From Desertimonas sp963733085 (GTDB taxonomy: Bacteria; Actinomycetota; Acidimicrobiia; Acidimicrobiales; Ilumatobacteraceae): DNA of 64,000 bases. This document shows, one piece after another, positions 18,587 through 27,004 of this stretch. The DNA lies in the NCBI GenBank assembly GCA_963733085.1, contig CAVTBY010000002.1:248001-312000 (forward strand), read 5' to 3'. Positions within the stretch are counted from its first letter, which is position 1. Each line of letters starts with the position of its first letter. Position numbers and translations under genes: made by a program. The notes beneath the pieces are model-generated. The model was not told the origin of the DNA and made no database searches. It worked only from the letters and a program-made list of their open reading frames with translations.

Positions 18587-19201
18587 ATGACATCACCAGC
18601 CGACAACCATCGCCGCGTCGCCGGCACGTTCACCGACCGGGTCCGCGGAGTGGCAGGGCCGGAAGGTTGGGATGCCGCCGCCCCGGTTGCCGGCTGGACC
18701 GCTCGTGACGTCGTTGGCCATCTCGTCGAATGGTTCCCCGGGTTCCTCGCCCAGGGCTCCGGAGTGCAGTTGCCCGCCGGACCCTCGGTCGCCGACGATC
18801 CCGTGGGCGCGTGGCAGGCGCAGGCCGACGCCGTGCAGGCTGTGCTCGACGACCCGGCTACGGCGTCGAAGGTTCTGGCCAATCCTCACATCGGCGAGGT
18901 CCCGCTCCCCGAGGCGATCGACCGCTTCTACACCGCCGACGTGTTCATGCACACCTGGGACCTCGCCAGGGCGACCGGTCAGGACGACACGCTCGATCCC
19001 GACTACTGCGCCGAGTTGCTCGACGGCATGATCCCGTTCGAGGAGGCGATGCGCGGGTCCGGCCAGTACGGACCGCGAGTGCCGGTTCCCGATGACGCCC
19101 CGGTGCAGGACCGCATGCTCGGATTCATCGGCCGCGATCCCGAACTGGCAGCCCTCCAGCTAGTCGTCGAGGGGGTCGAGGTTGGCGAGGACCGTCGGTA
19201 G
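18587..19201 (+). CDS. TIGR03086/DinB-type protein, mycothiol-dependent maleylpyruvate isomerase family
   Basis: 204 residues from ATG 18587 with a GAAGAGG site. It shows the actinobacterial DinB-like pattern: GWTARDVVGHLVEW near the start with the first metal His, and DVFMHTWDLARATG with the later His residues. Family members use mycothiol or act as metal-dependent transferases; the actual substrate is unknown. A palindromic operator just upstream suggests specific repression. Its 3' end overlaps the convergent secreted-protein gene by 42 bp. Confidence 0.78.
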   Translation: MTSPADNHRRVAGTFTDRVRGVAGPEGWDAAAPVAGWTARDVVGHLVEWFPGFLAQGSGVQLPAGPSVADDPVGAWQAQADAVQAVLDDPATASKVLANPHIGEVPLPEAIDRFYTADVFMHTWDLARATGQDDTLDPDYCAELLDGMIPFEEAMRGSGQYGPRVPVPDDAPVQDRMLGFIGRDPELAALQLVVEGVEVGEDRR

Positions 19202-20344
19202 GACCTCGACGAGCACCTCAGCGGCGTCGTCGTTGCCGATCGATTCGGGGTCGCCGACGAGCCAGACACCGACGACGAGTCCGTCCTCGCGCCACCACTC
19301 CGTGCAGAAGCGCAGGCTGGACTCGCTGACGCAACTGCCGACCGTGAGGTCGCCGGGCTGAAGGTCGGCCGCGGAGCCACCCCCGGCGATCCCGACGGAC
19401 GCGACGAAGTCGTCGGCGGCCGCCGGATCACCGAAGTCGATCACGTCGACCCTGGCCTGTGGGTCGAACCCGCCGGTGCACGTGAGGCGGATCGGGACCG
19501 GATCGAGGTCGTCGGGGAACGTGACCGGCGTGAGCGAAGCGGTCCAGTCGTCGCCTAGATCGACGTCGACGCCCGCGCCATCGACCGCTGCCTCGAACTC
19601 GGCGCCCGCAATCGTCGGGCACTCCAGCCGTTCGTCGTCCGACTCGACAGCGTCGGCATTGGCGCCGACGAACTGATCGAGGCCCGCGGCCGCCGCATCG
19701 ACTTGCGCACTGGACACCCCGCCGAGCGGATCGGCGACGTCCGTCGCGCCGCCGGCCAAGTTGGCGACGATCGCGGGCACGAGGTCGCCGAGCACCGTCG
19801 ACGCCGTGACGCGGTCGAAGAACACCCGGTCGGTGACGAGCAGGCCAACTTGGAAGCCGTCCTGCTCCCAGTGCTCCTCGCAGATCGTCACGAAGCGGTC
19901 GGACTCGCAGGCGCCGATCGTCCCGCCCGGGAGGTCGGTGACGGTGATGACCTCGCCGGTCGCCGCGTCGAGATCGTTCGGAGGGTCGTCGACGACGGAC
20001 AGCTCGACGTCGAGCTGCGGAAACGATGGGTCGTCCTCGAAGCCGACATGCGATCCCGCGCACGTGATCCCGCCATCGTCGCGGACCTCGAACAGCCACT
20101 CGTCGAGTGGGGCGTCGACGCCGGCTGCTTCGAAACTCGCCTCAACGATGCTGCTGTCGACCAGCGGGCAGCCGACGACCTCGGCGGGGGCGACGTCGGA
20201 CATCGCCAGGACGAGACGGTCCAACCCCTCTTCGGCAGCGACGATGTCGAGATCTCCAGCATCGTCCGGTTCGTCGGTACTTGGCGGCGTTGCGGCGACT
20301 GCGAGTGCTGCAAGCAACGTGATGTGAACAGCGTGGCGAGACAT
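19160..20344 (-). CDS. Secreted protein with internal duplication, unknown function
   Basis: 394 residues from ATG 20344. A signal peptide (MSRHAVHITLLAALAVAA) is followed by an acidic mature protein made of two related halves of about 180 residues each. Both halves read as Gly/Glu-Cys-Pro, then EAxxxxxGVDxxL, then a late TCxG or TCAG Cys. The shared cysteine spacing suggests one disulfide-stabilised domain present twice. No enzyme motif is recognised. It is transcribed away from the Liv operon. Confidence 0.65.
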   Translation of the reverse strand: MSRHAVHITLLAALAVAATPPSTDEPDDAGDLDIVAAEEGLDRLVLAMSDVAPAEVVGCPLVDSSIVEASFEAAGVDAPLDEWLFEVRDDGGITCAGSHVGFEDDPSFPQLDVELSVVDDPPNDLDAATGEVITVTDLPGGTIGACESDRFVTICEEHWEQDGFQVGLLVTDRVFFDRVTASTVLGDLVPAIVANLAGGATDVADPLGGVSSAQVDAAAAGLDQFVGANADAVESDDERLECPTIAGAEFEAAVDGAGVDVDLGDDWTASLTPVTFPDDLDPVPIRLTCTGGFDPQARVDVIDFGDPAAADDFVASVGIAGGGSAADLQPGDLTVGSCVSESSLRFCTEWWREDGLVVGVWLVGDPESIGNDDAAEVLVEVLPTVLANLDPLDD

Positions 20345-20376
20345 GATGAGCCCTTTCCGCGACGCTAGAGGACTGT

Positions 20377-20421
20377 CTGTGTCAGCGAACACGACGCCGG
20401 CGGTCGTGTTCGCTGACACAG
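20377..20421. repeat. Dispersed 45-bp palindrome, copy B (perfect)
   Basis: Two 19-nt arms (CTGTGTCAGCGAACACGAC and its exact reverse complement) enclose the 7-nt centre GCCGGCG. It lies in the divergent region between the secreted protein and the Liv operon. It is the only perfect copy in the window. Confidence 0.85.
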
Positions 20422-20480
20422 CACCAACGGTCAGGCGGCACTAGTTCTTTCGGACCCCCTCTGACGGCCCTGGCTCGTCG

Positions 20481-20492
20481 GGTCGGCCGACC
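20481..20492. promoter_or_regulatory. 12-bp palindrome upstream of Liv/catabolic operon
   Basis: GGTCGGCCGACC, 32 nt before the first ATG of the operon. It is a possible operator for the catabolic operon; TAACCT follows it as a weak -10. No adjacent dedicated regulator gene is seen. Confidence 0.3.
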
Positions 20493-20523
20493 GTAACCTC
20501 GCGCCGAGGGGGAATTCGGCGCC

Positions 20524-21618
20524 ATGACGGCTGACTTCGTCAGCGACCCATCGGACTCGTTCGAACCAGCGCGAGGCGCGGTGCGCACGCGGTCGCGGCT
20601 GGACAAGTGGGCAGTCATCGGCGCCATCCCGATCGCTTTCGTGATCGCCTGGGTGCTGTTCTTCGCACGCGATACATCAGTCGGCGCGGCCATCGACGAG
20701 CCCGGCGAGTTCGTCGTCACCCTGCTCGACGGGTTGACCTCGGCCGGGCTGTACTTCATCGTCGCGTCCGGCTTCACGCTGATCTTCGGGCTGATGCGCA
20801 CCGTCAACATGGCTCACGGCGCCCTGTTTCTGATGGCTGCATACATCGCCATCGAGGTTCAACAGCGGATGGTGGGCAAGACGCGCAACATCACGCCGGA
20901 GGACGTCGACATGCTGTCATGGATCGTGCCCCTGTTCGTCGGGGCGTCGATCGCGGCGGTCGTCGGCTTGGTGATGTTCGAGGTGTTTCTGCGCTGGAAC
21001 CAGGGCCAGGAGTTGCGTCAAGCACTGATCACGATGGCCATCGCCGTGATCCTCGCCGACCAGATGCTCGCCCGCGCCGGCGGGCTGGCGCAGTCGATGT
21101 CGTGGCCCGGTGGCGTCACCCACTTCGTCGAGATCTTCGGTCAGCGCTACGCCACGAGCCGCCTGTTCATTCTCGCCATCGCCATCGTCGTCGGCGTGCT
21201 GCTGTGGCTGTGGCTCAACCGTACCCGGATGGGGATCGTCATCCGCGCCGGCGTCGCCGACCAAGCGATGGTGCGTGCTCTCGGCATCAACATCGCCGTC
21301 GTGTTCGCCGTGACGTTCTTCGTCGGGGCTTTTCTCGCCGGGATGGGTGGCGTGATGGTCGCCTCGTTCGCCGGCGTCGCCACTGGCAAGGACGGCGAGT
21401 GGCTCCTGCATTCGCTCGTCGTCGTGATCATCGGTGGGCTCGGCTCGATCAAGGGTGCCGTCGCCGGCTCGCTGCTGTACGGGATGGTCACCGCCTTCGC
21501 CCCGGTGTATCTGCCGACCGACTACACGTACTACGCGATCATCTTCTCGTTCGCCCTACTCGCCATCGTGCTGGCGGTGCGCCCGTACGGATTGTTCGGA
21601 CGGCCAGGTTCGGAATGA
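20524..21618 (+). CDS. Branched-chain amino acid-type ABC transporter permease (LivH/UrtB-like)
   Basis: 364 residues with about nine hydrophobic segments. LivH-type landmarks are GLYFIVASGFTLIFGLMRTVNMAHGA at the start of the core and GLGSIKGAVAGSL near the C-terminus. It is the first gene of a 13.7-kb operon and pairs with LivM-, LivG- and LivF-like proteins. In this setting the transporter probably imports a carbohydrate-derived acid or polyol metabolised by the downstream enzymes, rather than leucine; that is inferred from context. Confidence 0.88.
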   Translation: MTADFVSDPSDSFEPARGAVRTRSRLDKWAVIGAIPIAFVIAWVLFFARDTSVGAAIDEPGEFVVTLLDGLTSAGLYFIVASGFTLIFGLMRTVNMAHGALFLMAAYIAIEVQQRMVGKTRNITPEDVDMLSWIVPLFVGASIAAVVGLVMFEVFLRWNQGQELRQALITMAIAVILADQMLARAGGLAQSMSWPGGVTHFVEIFGQRYATSRLFILAIAIVVGVLLWLWLNRTRMGIVIRAGVADQAMVRALGINIAVVFAVTFFVGAFLAGMGGVMVASFAGVATGKDGEWLLHSLVVVIIGGLGSIKGAVAGSLLYGMVTAFAPVYLPTDYTYYAIIFSFALLAIVLAVRPYGLFGRPGSE

Positions 21619-22646
21619 AGTCGACGCGCACGATTTTCGTCGGTCTCGCCGTCGCGCTGCTGGCGCTCATGCCGATCGTCGGCACGGAGTTCTTTGTCAA
21701 CTTCGTACTCACCCGCACCTTGATCTATGGCCTGGCGGCGTCGTCGATCGTCTTCCTGGCCAGTTACGTCGGAATGGTGTCGCTCGCCCAATACCTCCTC
21801 GTCGGCGTTGCCAGCTTCACAATCGGCAACTGTGTCGCCGAGTCGGGAAAGGGTCTCAAACTCGGGCTCGACCCGTGGCTAGCCGTGCTCATCGCCCTCG
21901 CCATGTCGACGCTGGTGGCGTTCGTCCTCGGTGCCGTGGGGAGCCGCACGACGGGCATCTACTTTCTGATGCTGACGCTGACCTACGCCGTGATCGGCTA
22001 CTACGTGTTCGGCCAGGTGACGTCGATCTCCGGCTTCGGTGGGATCACCGGAGTGAATCCGCCGCCGTTCTTCAACACGCATCCCGTACGCCTCTACTAC
22101 GCGGTGCTGATCCTGTCGGCGGCTGCCTACGTCGGCTTTCGGGCATTGCGCCGGACTCCGTTCGGACTCGCCCTCGAGGGGATCCGCGACGACCCGGTGC
22201 GGATGAGCTCGCTGGGGTTCAACGTGCCGATCCACCGAGTGCTGGCTTTCACACTGGCCGGGTTCGTGGCCGGTCTCGCCGGCGTGATCAACATCTGGTG
22301 GAACGGCCAGATCGATCCCAACTCGGTGAACATCGGGGCGACGCTGGACCTGTTCATCATCGCCGTCATCGGCGGGATCAGCCACCTCGAAGGTGCCTGG
22401 CTCGGCGCCTTCGTGTTCATCGTCGCCAACAACTACATGCGGTCGCTGCCACTGGTCGACCGCATCGGGATCACCGAGGCGCGCTTCAACACGGTGGTCG
22501 GCGTCGTCGTGCTGATCATCGTCGTCGCCTCGCCGAACGGGTTGATGGGGTTGATCACCGGCTCCGCCGGTCGCTTGCGCCTTGCCGTTCCCGACACCCC
22601 GTCGCAAACCACCCTGTCCACAACAACCATGGAGGAATCCACATGA
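21615..22646 (+). CDS. Branched-chain amino acid-type ABC transporter permease (LivM/UrtC-like)
   Basis: 343 residues, polytopic. LivM landmarks are SYVGMVSLAQYLLVGVASF near the N-terminus, TTGIYFLMLTLTYA, and ALEGIRDDPVRMSSLGFNV. Its ATG overlaps the LivH stop (ATGA), and its own stop overlaps the next start, so all three transport genes are co-translated. Confidence 0.9.
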   Translation: MKSTRTIFVGLAVALLALMPIVGTEFFVNFVLTRTLIYGLAASSIVFLASYVGMVSLAQYLLVGVASFTIGNCVAESGKGLKLGLDPWLAVLIALAMSTLVAFVLGAVGSRTTGIYFLMLTLTYAVIGYYVFGQVTSISGFGGITGVNPPPFFNTHPVRLYYAVLILSAAAYVGFRALRRTPFGLALEGIRDDPVRMSSLGFNVPIHRVLAFTLAGFVAGLAGVINIWWNGQIDPNSVNIGATLDLFIIAVIGGISHLEGAWLGAFVFIVANNYMRSLPLVDRIGITEARFNTVVGVVVLIIVVASPNGLMGLITGSAGRLRLAVPDTPSQTTLSTTTMEEST

Positions 22647-24190
22647 ACAACAGGACCGCGAGACGAGGGGCAGTCGTCGCCTCGCTCGCCCTCGTAGGGA
22701 CCGTCGGTGCCGGCACCGTCGGTGCCACGACCGTTCCGGCGGGTGACGGCGAGCCACTGCGGCTCGGCATCCTCGCCGAGTGTGAAGGGGCGTTCGGCGG
22801 CTTCAACGAAGACGTCCAGGCCGGCGTGACGCTCGCCATGGTCAACGCCGCCGGCGCCACCGTCAACTCGACGACCACGGCGATCGATGGCTTCACCGGA
22901 GCCGTCGCCGGCGGGCGACCGATCGAGGTCGTCGGCGTCGGTTGTGGTGACGACACTGCGGACCGCATCATCCAAGAGGTGCGCACGCTCGTCGAGCAGG
23001 AGAACGCCGAGATCGTCATCGGACCGCTGTCCGGCGACGAGGCGATCGCCGTCGCCAACTACGCCAAGGACCACCCTGAGGTGACGTTCATCGACGGCAT
23101 TGCCGGCTCCCAGGAGCCGACGCTGCAGGTGCAGGCGGAGAACTACTTCCGCTTCCACGGCGATGGCGCCCAGTGGAACGCCGGGCTCGGCGACCGTCTG
23201 TACAACGACGCCGGCTGGCGCACGGTGGCCGTGATCGCCGACGACTACAGCTTCGGCTGGACGTCGGCGGCCGGCTTCATCGCCGACTTTTGCGCTGTAG
23301 GTGGCGACGTCGTGACGCGGGTGTTCCCGCCGCTCGGGACGACCGACTACAGCTCGTGGGTGCAGCAGCTCCCCGATCCCGACGAAGTCGACGGCTACTT
23401 CTGGGTCGTCGGCGGAACAGGCACGCAAGCCGCGCTGGAGGCGTTCGTCAACGCCAAGGGCGACCTCACGGGTGACCAGCACGCCGGCAACCTGTTCTTC
23501 AACCCGTCGCTGGCCACGGCCCTCGGGCCAGATATCGCCGGCGCCTACATCGGTGGGTTCGCTGCCTTCCCGGCCGACGTGCACACGGAGGCGATCGACG
23601 CCTACAAGGCCAGCGCCGACGCCACTTGGGAGACGCTCGTCGGAGGCACCACTGGTGGCGAGCCGGCAGCGCCATCGCAGTCCGCCGGCTTCGGCTTCAT
23701 GTACGGCTACTACGTCGCTGGGCTGGCGATGGTGCAGGCCCTCGAAGCCGTCGGGGGCGACCTGTCCGACGGTCATGCCGCGTTCCGCGAGGAGCTGGCG
23801 ACGATGACGCTGGAGGCGCCGTATGGCAACGTGACCCTCGACGAGAACCGCCAAGGGATCATCGACACCTTCGTCGCCCAGCTCGTCCTCGACGAGGAGA
23901 GCGGCGAGGTGGTCCAGCAGACCGTGGCGATCATCCCGCAGGTCGACCAGACCTTCGGCGGCACGTTCAGCCCGGACACGCCGCCGCCGGACCGCGAGAA
24001 CCCAGCGTGCGAGACGCGTGATCTGCCGTGGTCGGGCAATGCCATCCCGGTGGTCGACGGTGTCCCGCAAACGGATGGGGCAACCGAAGGCAGCGCCCCG
24101 GCCGGCACTGAGTCGATGGGCACCGAGCCCGCCGGCACCGAGCCTGCCGGAACGGAGCCAGCCGCAACGGAGACCACCGAAGCGGCATGA
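22643..24190 (+). CDS. ABC transporter substrate-binding protein (Liv/urea type)
   Basis: 515 residues. A signal peptide (MNNRTARRGAVVASLALVGTVGAGTVGA) has no lipobox Cys. The periplasmic-binding type I fold includes LRLGILAECEGAFGGFNEDVQAG and IGPLSGDEAIAVANYAKDHP. The C-terminal tail repeats GTEPA units (about residues 490-512), a low-complexity extension that could be cell-wall-spanning. It provides ligand recognition for the operon's transporter; the ligand is unknown. Confidence 0.88.
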   Translation: MNNRTARRGAVVASLALVGTVGAGTVGATTVPAGDGEPLRLGILAECEGAFGGFNEDVQAGVTLAMVNAAGATVNSTTTAIDGFTGAVAGGRPIEVVGVGCGDDTADRIIQEVRTLVEQENAEIVIGPLSGDEAIAVANYAKDHPEVTFIDGIAGSQEPTLQVQAENYFRFHGDGAQWNAGLGDRLYNDAGWRTVAVIADDYSFGWTSAAGFIADFCAVGGDVVTRVFPPLGTTDYSSWVQQLPDPDEVDGYFWVVGGTGTQAALEAFVNAKGDLTGDQHAGNLFFNPSLATALGPDIAGAYIGGFAAFPADVHTEAIDAYKASADATWETLVGGTTGGEPAAPSQSAGFGFMYGYYVAGLAMVQALEAVGGDLSDGHAAFREELATMTLEAPYGNVTLDENRQGIIDTFVAQLVLDEESGEVVQQTVAIIPQVDQTFGGTFSPDTPPPDRENPACETRDLPWSGNAIPVVDGVPQTDGATEGSAPAGTESMGTEPAGTEPAGTEPAATETTEAA

Positions 24191-24979
24191 GCGAGTCGAC
24201 GACGGCAACGCGCGGTCCGGAGGGCGCTCGCGCCCTTCGTGCGGCTGCGCGATGTCGTCGTCGCCTTTGGTGGTCTGCTCGCCTTGGGCGGCGTCAACGT
24301 TGACGTCGCCCGGGGCGAGCGACTCGCCGTGCTCGGCCCCAACGGGGCCGGCAAGACCACCTTGTTCAACGTCATCGCCGGCGACCTGCACCCCACCGGC
24401 GGGACTGTCTCGATCAACGGCGTCGATTGCACGATGGCGCCGTCGCGACGCCGCCCAGGGCTCGGGGTGGCCAGGACCTACCAGAAGACGAGGCTGTTTC
24501 CCGGTCTCACCGTCGAGGACAACTTGCAGTTGGCGTGGATCGGCAAGCACGGCAGCCACCGCTCGTTGAGCCGCGGCGGATTGCGTGGCACCGGCCGTGA
24601 CGCGGCTCGACAGGCGGCCGAGTCGGTGTGGCTCGGCGACCGCCTCGGCGCCGTTGTCGGCGACCTCTCCCACGGTCAGCAACGCCAGCTCGAGGTCGGC
24701 ATGGTCGTCGTCACCGACCCGGAGTTGATGATGCTCGACGAACCAGCGTCAGGGCTCTCTCGTGGTGAGCGGGAACGTCTGACCGAGCTCCTGCGCGCCC
24801 TCAGCGCCGACACGACGCTGCTGCTCATCGAGCACGACATGGATGTCGCCCTGCGTATCGCCGAGCGTGTCGTCGTGATGGCCGACGGGTTGGTCATCGC
24901 CGAGGGAACGCCCGACGACATCCGTCACGACCCCCTCGTCAACGAGGTCTACCTCGGAATGGCCGGCACCCATGCCTGA
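24187..24979 (+). CDS. ABC transporter ATP-binding protein (LivG-like), probable frameshift near start
   Basis: About 246-263 residues. Walker A is GPNGAGKTT, the signature is LSHGQQRQLEVG (a permitted variant of LSGGQ), Walker B is ELMMLDEPASGL, and the H-loop is IEHDMD. Family resemblance starts at VRLRDVVVAFGG (GTG 24239). An ATG at 24187, overlapping the preceding stop as at every other junction here, runs in another frame and would join if one base near 24227 were removed. I therefore extend to 24187 and flag a probable indel; GTG 24239 is the alternative start. Confidence 0.82.
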
Positions 24980-25717
24980 GAGCGATCGCGACTCGTCGAC
25001 ACGGCGCTGCTCACCGTCGAGGACCTGTGTGCCGGCTACGGCACGTCGCAGGTGCTGGAGAACGTGTCGTTCTCGATGGGCCTGGAGTCGGTGGCGATCA
25101 TCGGCCGCAACGGGATGGGCAAGTCGACGCTGTGCGACACGATCATCGGCCTCGTCCCGGCGACGTCGGGCACGGTGACGCTGGGGGGCACTGCGTTGAC
25201 GGGTCGCCACCCGGAACGAATCGCCCAGGCCGGGATCGCCTACGTCCCCCAGGGGCGTCGCCTGTTTGCGACGCTCACCGTCGACGAGCACATCACGATG
25301 CTGGCCAAGGCAGCCCGCCGCCAGCGCTGGACCCCGGACGCCGTGTTCGAGCTGTTCCCGCGTCTCGCCCAGCGACGTCGCAGCCGCGCCGGTGATCTCT
25401 CCGGTGGAGAGCAGCAGATGCTCGCCGTCGGCCGCGCCCTGCTGCTCAACGGCTCGCTGGTGATGATGGACGAGCCGTCGGAGGGCCTGGCGCCGACGAT
25501 CGTCGACACGCTGATCGAGGTCGTACACCATCTCGTCTCCGAAGGGACCGCCGTGCTCGTGGTCGAGCAGAACCTCTACGCCGCCACGCACATGGCTGAG
25601 CGGGTCCTCGTGATGGTCGCCGGGCGGATCGAGGCCGAGACGACGGCGGCCGCCCTGCTCGACGACCCCGTCCTGCAACGCCGCTACCTCGGCGTCGACA
25701 CTCTGGAGACGTTATGA
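24972..25717 (+). CDS. ABC transporter ATP-binding protein (LivF-like), start disrupted
   Basis: Walker A is GRNGMGKST, the signature is LSGGEQQMLAVGRA, Walker B is LVMMDEPSEGL, and the H-loop is VEQN. Homology begins at LLTVEDLCAGYG (about 25007), which has no start codon in frame after the LivG stop. An ATG at 24972 overlapping LivG lies in another frame and would connect if one base were added near 25004. GTG 25052 is the fallback start, but it would cut off the first beta strand. A one-base deletion in the assembly is the simplest explanation. Confidence 0.82.
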
Positions 25718-25810
25718 AGCGTTCCCCGGCCACGCCACATACTGCCCGCGCAGTTGCTGGCCGCTCACTCGCTGGCGCTCGCTCGCTCGCACTCGTAGAC
25801 AGGTCCCACC

Positions 25811-27001
25811 GTGAGTAACCACATCAACATCGCCCTCATCGGGTCCAAGTTCATGGGCAGGGCGCACTCCAACGCCTGGTCCAGCGTCGGCCACTTCTTC
25901 GACGTCGACCCGGCCCCGGCGATGCACCTCGCCTGTGCCCGCAACGAGGCCGAGCTCGCCGACTTCGCCGCCCGCTGGGGATGGGCGAAGACGACGACCG
26001 ACTGGCGGGAGGCGGCCACGTCCACCGAAGTCGATCTCGTCGACATCGTGACGCCGAACAACGTCCACGCCGAGCAGGCGATCGCCGCCCTCGAAGCCGG
26101 CAAGCACGTCGCTTGCGAGAAGCCGCTCGCCGGCACCCTCGCCGACGCCGAGGCGATGGCGGCGGCCGCCGCCTCGGCGTCCGGTTCGACGTTCGTGTGG
26201 TTCAACTACCGCCGCGTCCCCGCCGTCGCCCTCGCCCACCAACTCGTCGCCGAGGGCGCGCTGGGCAGGCTCTATCACGTCCGCGCCGTCTACCTGCAGA
26301 GCTGGGGCGGCCCGGACACGCCGCTGTTGTGGCGGTTCCAGGGCGACGTCGCCGGATCGGGCGCCCACGGCGATCTCAACGCCCACATCATCGACATGGT
26401 GCGCTTCATCACCGGCGAGGAGATCGTCACGATCGAGGGCTCGATCGAGCACACCTTCGTCACCGAGCGCACCGTCATCGAAGGGGGAGCGGGCGGCGAG
26501 ATCGCCGGCGCCGGGGCCGCAACGGGCGCGGCGACGGCGCCGAGCACGGTCGACGATGCCGTGCTGTTCCTCGCCCGGATGAGCGGCGGCGGCCTGGCCA
26601 GCTTCGAGGCATCGCGGCTGGCGACCGGCTACCACAACGCCAATCGCTTCGAGATCCACGGCGAACGCGGCGCCGTGCGCTTCGACTTCGAGCGGATGAA
26701 CGAGCTCGGCTTCTACGACGCCACCGGTGAGGGACGCGAGCAGGGCTGGACGACGATCGACGTCACCCGCGGCGGCGACAACCATCCCTACGCCGCGGCA
26801 TGGTGGCCGGACAGTCACGGACTCGGCTACGAGCATGGCTTTGTCAACCAGGCCGCCGACATCCTCGCTGTCCTTGGCGGCGGCACGCCGCTCGTGCCGC
26901 TGCCCGACTTCGCCGATGCCCTCAAGACCCAGCGCGTGTTGCACGCCGCCATCGAGTCCGCCCGAACAAAGTCACCCATCGAGGTTGATCAGAAAGGATG
27001 A
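25811..27001 (+). CDS. Gfo/Idh/MocA family NAD(P)-dependent oxidoreductase
   Basis: 396 residues. The N-terminal Rossmann fold (IALIGSKFMGRAHSNAW) has an atypical dinucleotide loop, GSKFMG. The EKPLA motif carries the catalytic Lys in GKHVACEKPL (about residue 100), followed by GDLNAHIIDMVRF with the active-site His. The family oxidises a ring or chain hydroxyl of sugars, inositols or sugar acids. The GTG start follows a GGTCCCACC leader. It is the first catabolic enzyme after the transporter. Confidence 0.88.
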   Translation: MSNHINIALIGSKFMGRAHSNAWSSVGHFFDVDPAPAMHLACARNEAELADFAARWGWAKTTTDWREAATSTEVDLVDIVTPNNVHAEQAIAALEAGKHVACEKPLAGTLADAEAMAAAAASASGSTFVWFNYRRVPAVALAHQLVAEGALGRLYHVRAVYLQSWGGPDTPLLWRFQGDVAGSGAHGDLNAHIIDMVRFITGEEIVTIEGSIEHTFVTERTVIEGGAGGEIAGAGAATGAATAPSTVDDAVLFLARMSGGGLASFEASRLATGYHNANRFEIHGERGAVRFDFERMNELGFYDATGEGREQGWTTIDVTRGGDNHPYAAAWWPDSHGLGYEHGFVNQAADILAVLGGGTPLVPLPDFADALKTQRVLHAAIESARTKSPIEVDQKG

Positions 27002-27004
27002 AAG

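Noticed and set aside
22433..24682. 749-codon minus-strand open frame opposite the Liv operon
   Set aside because: It spans the end of LivM, the whole binding protein and LivG, all clear plus-strand genes. Composition is that of an antisense shadow in high-GC DNA.
25735..25800. CGCTCGCTCG-rich tract before the oxidoreductase gene as a repeat element
   Set aside because: Short imprecise CGCT/CACTCG repetition of the kind common in high-GC intergenic DNA; no copy elsewhere in the window.
25712..26944. 410-codon minus-strand frame opposite the Gfo/Idh/MocA gene
   Set aside because: No recognisable domain; the plus-strand oxidoreductase motifs are complete.
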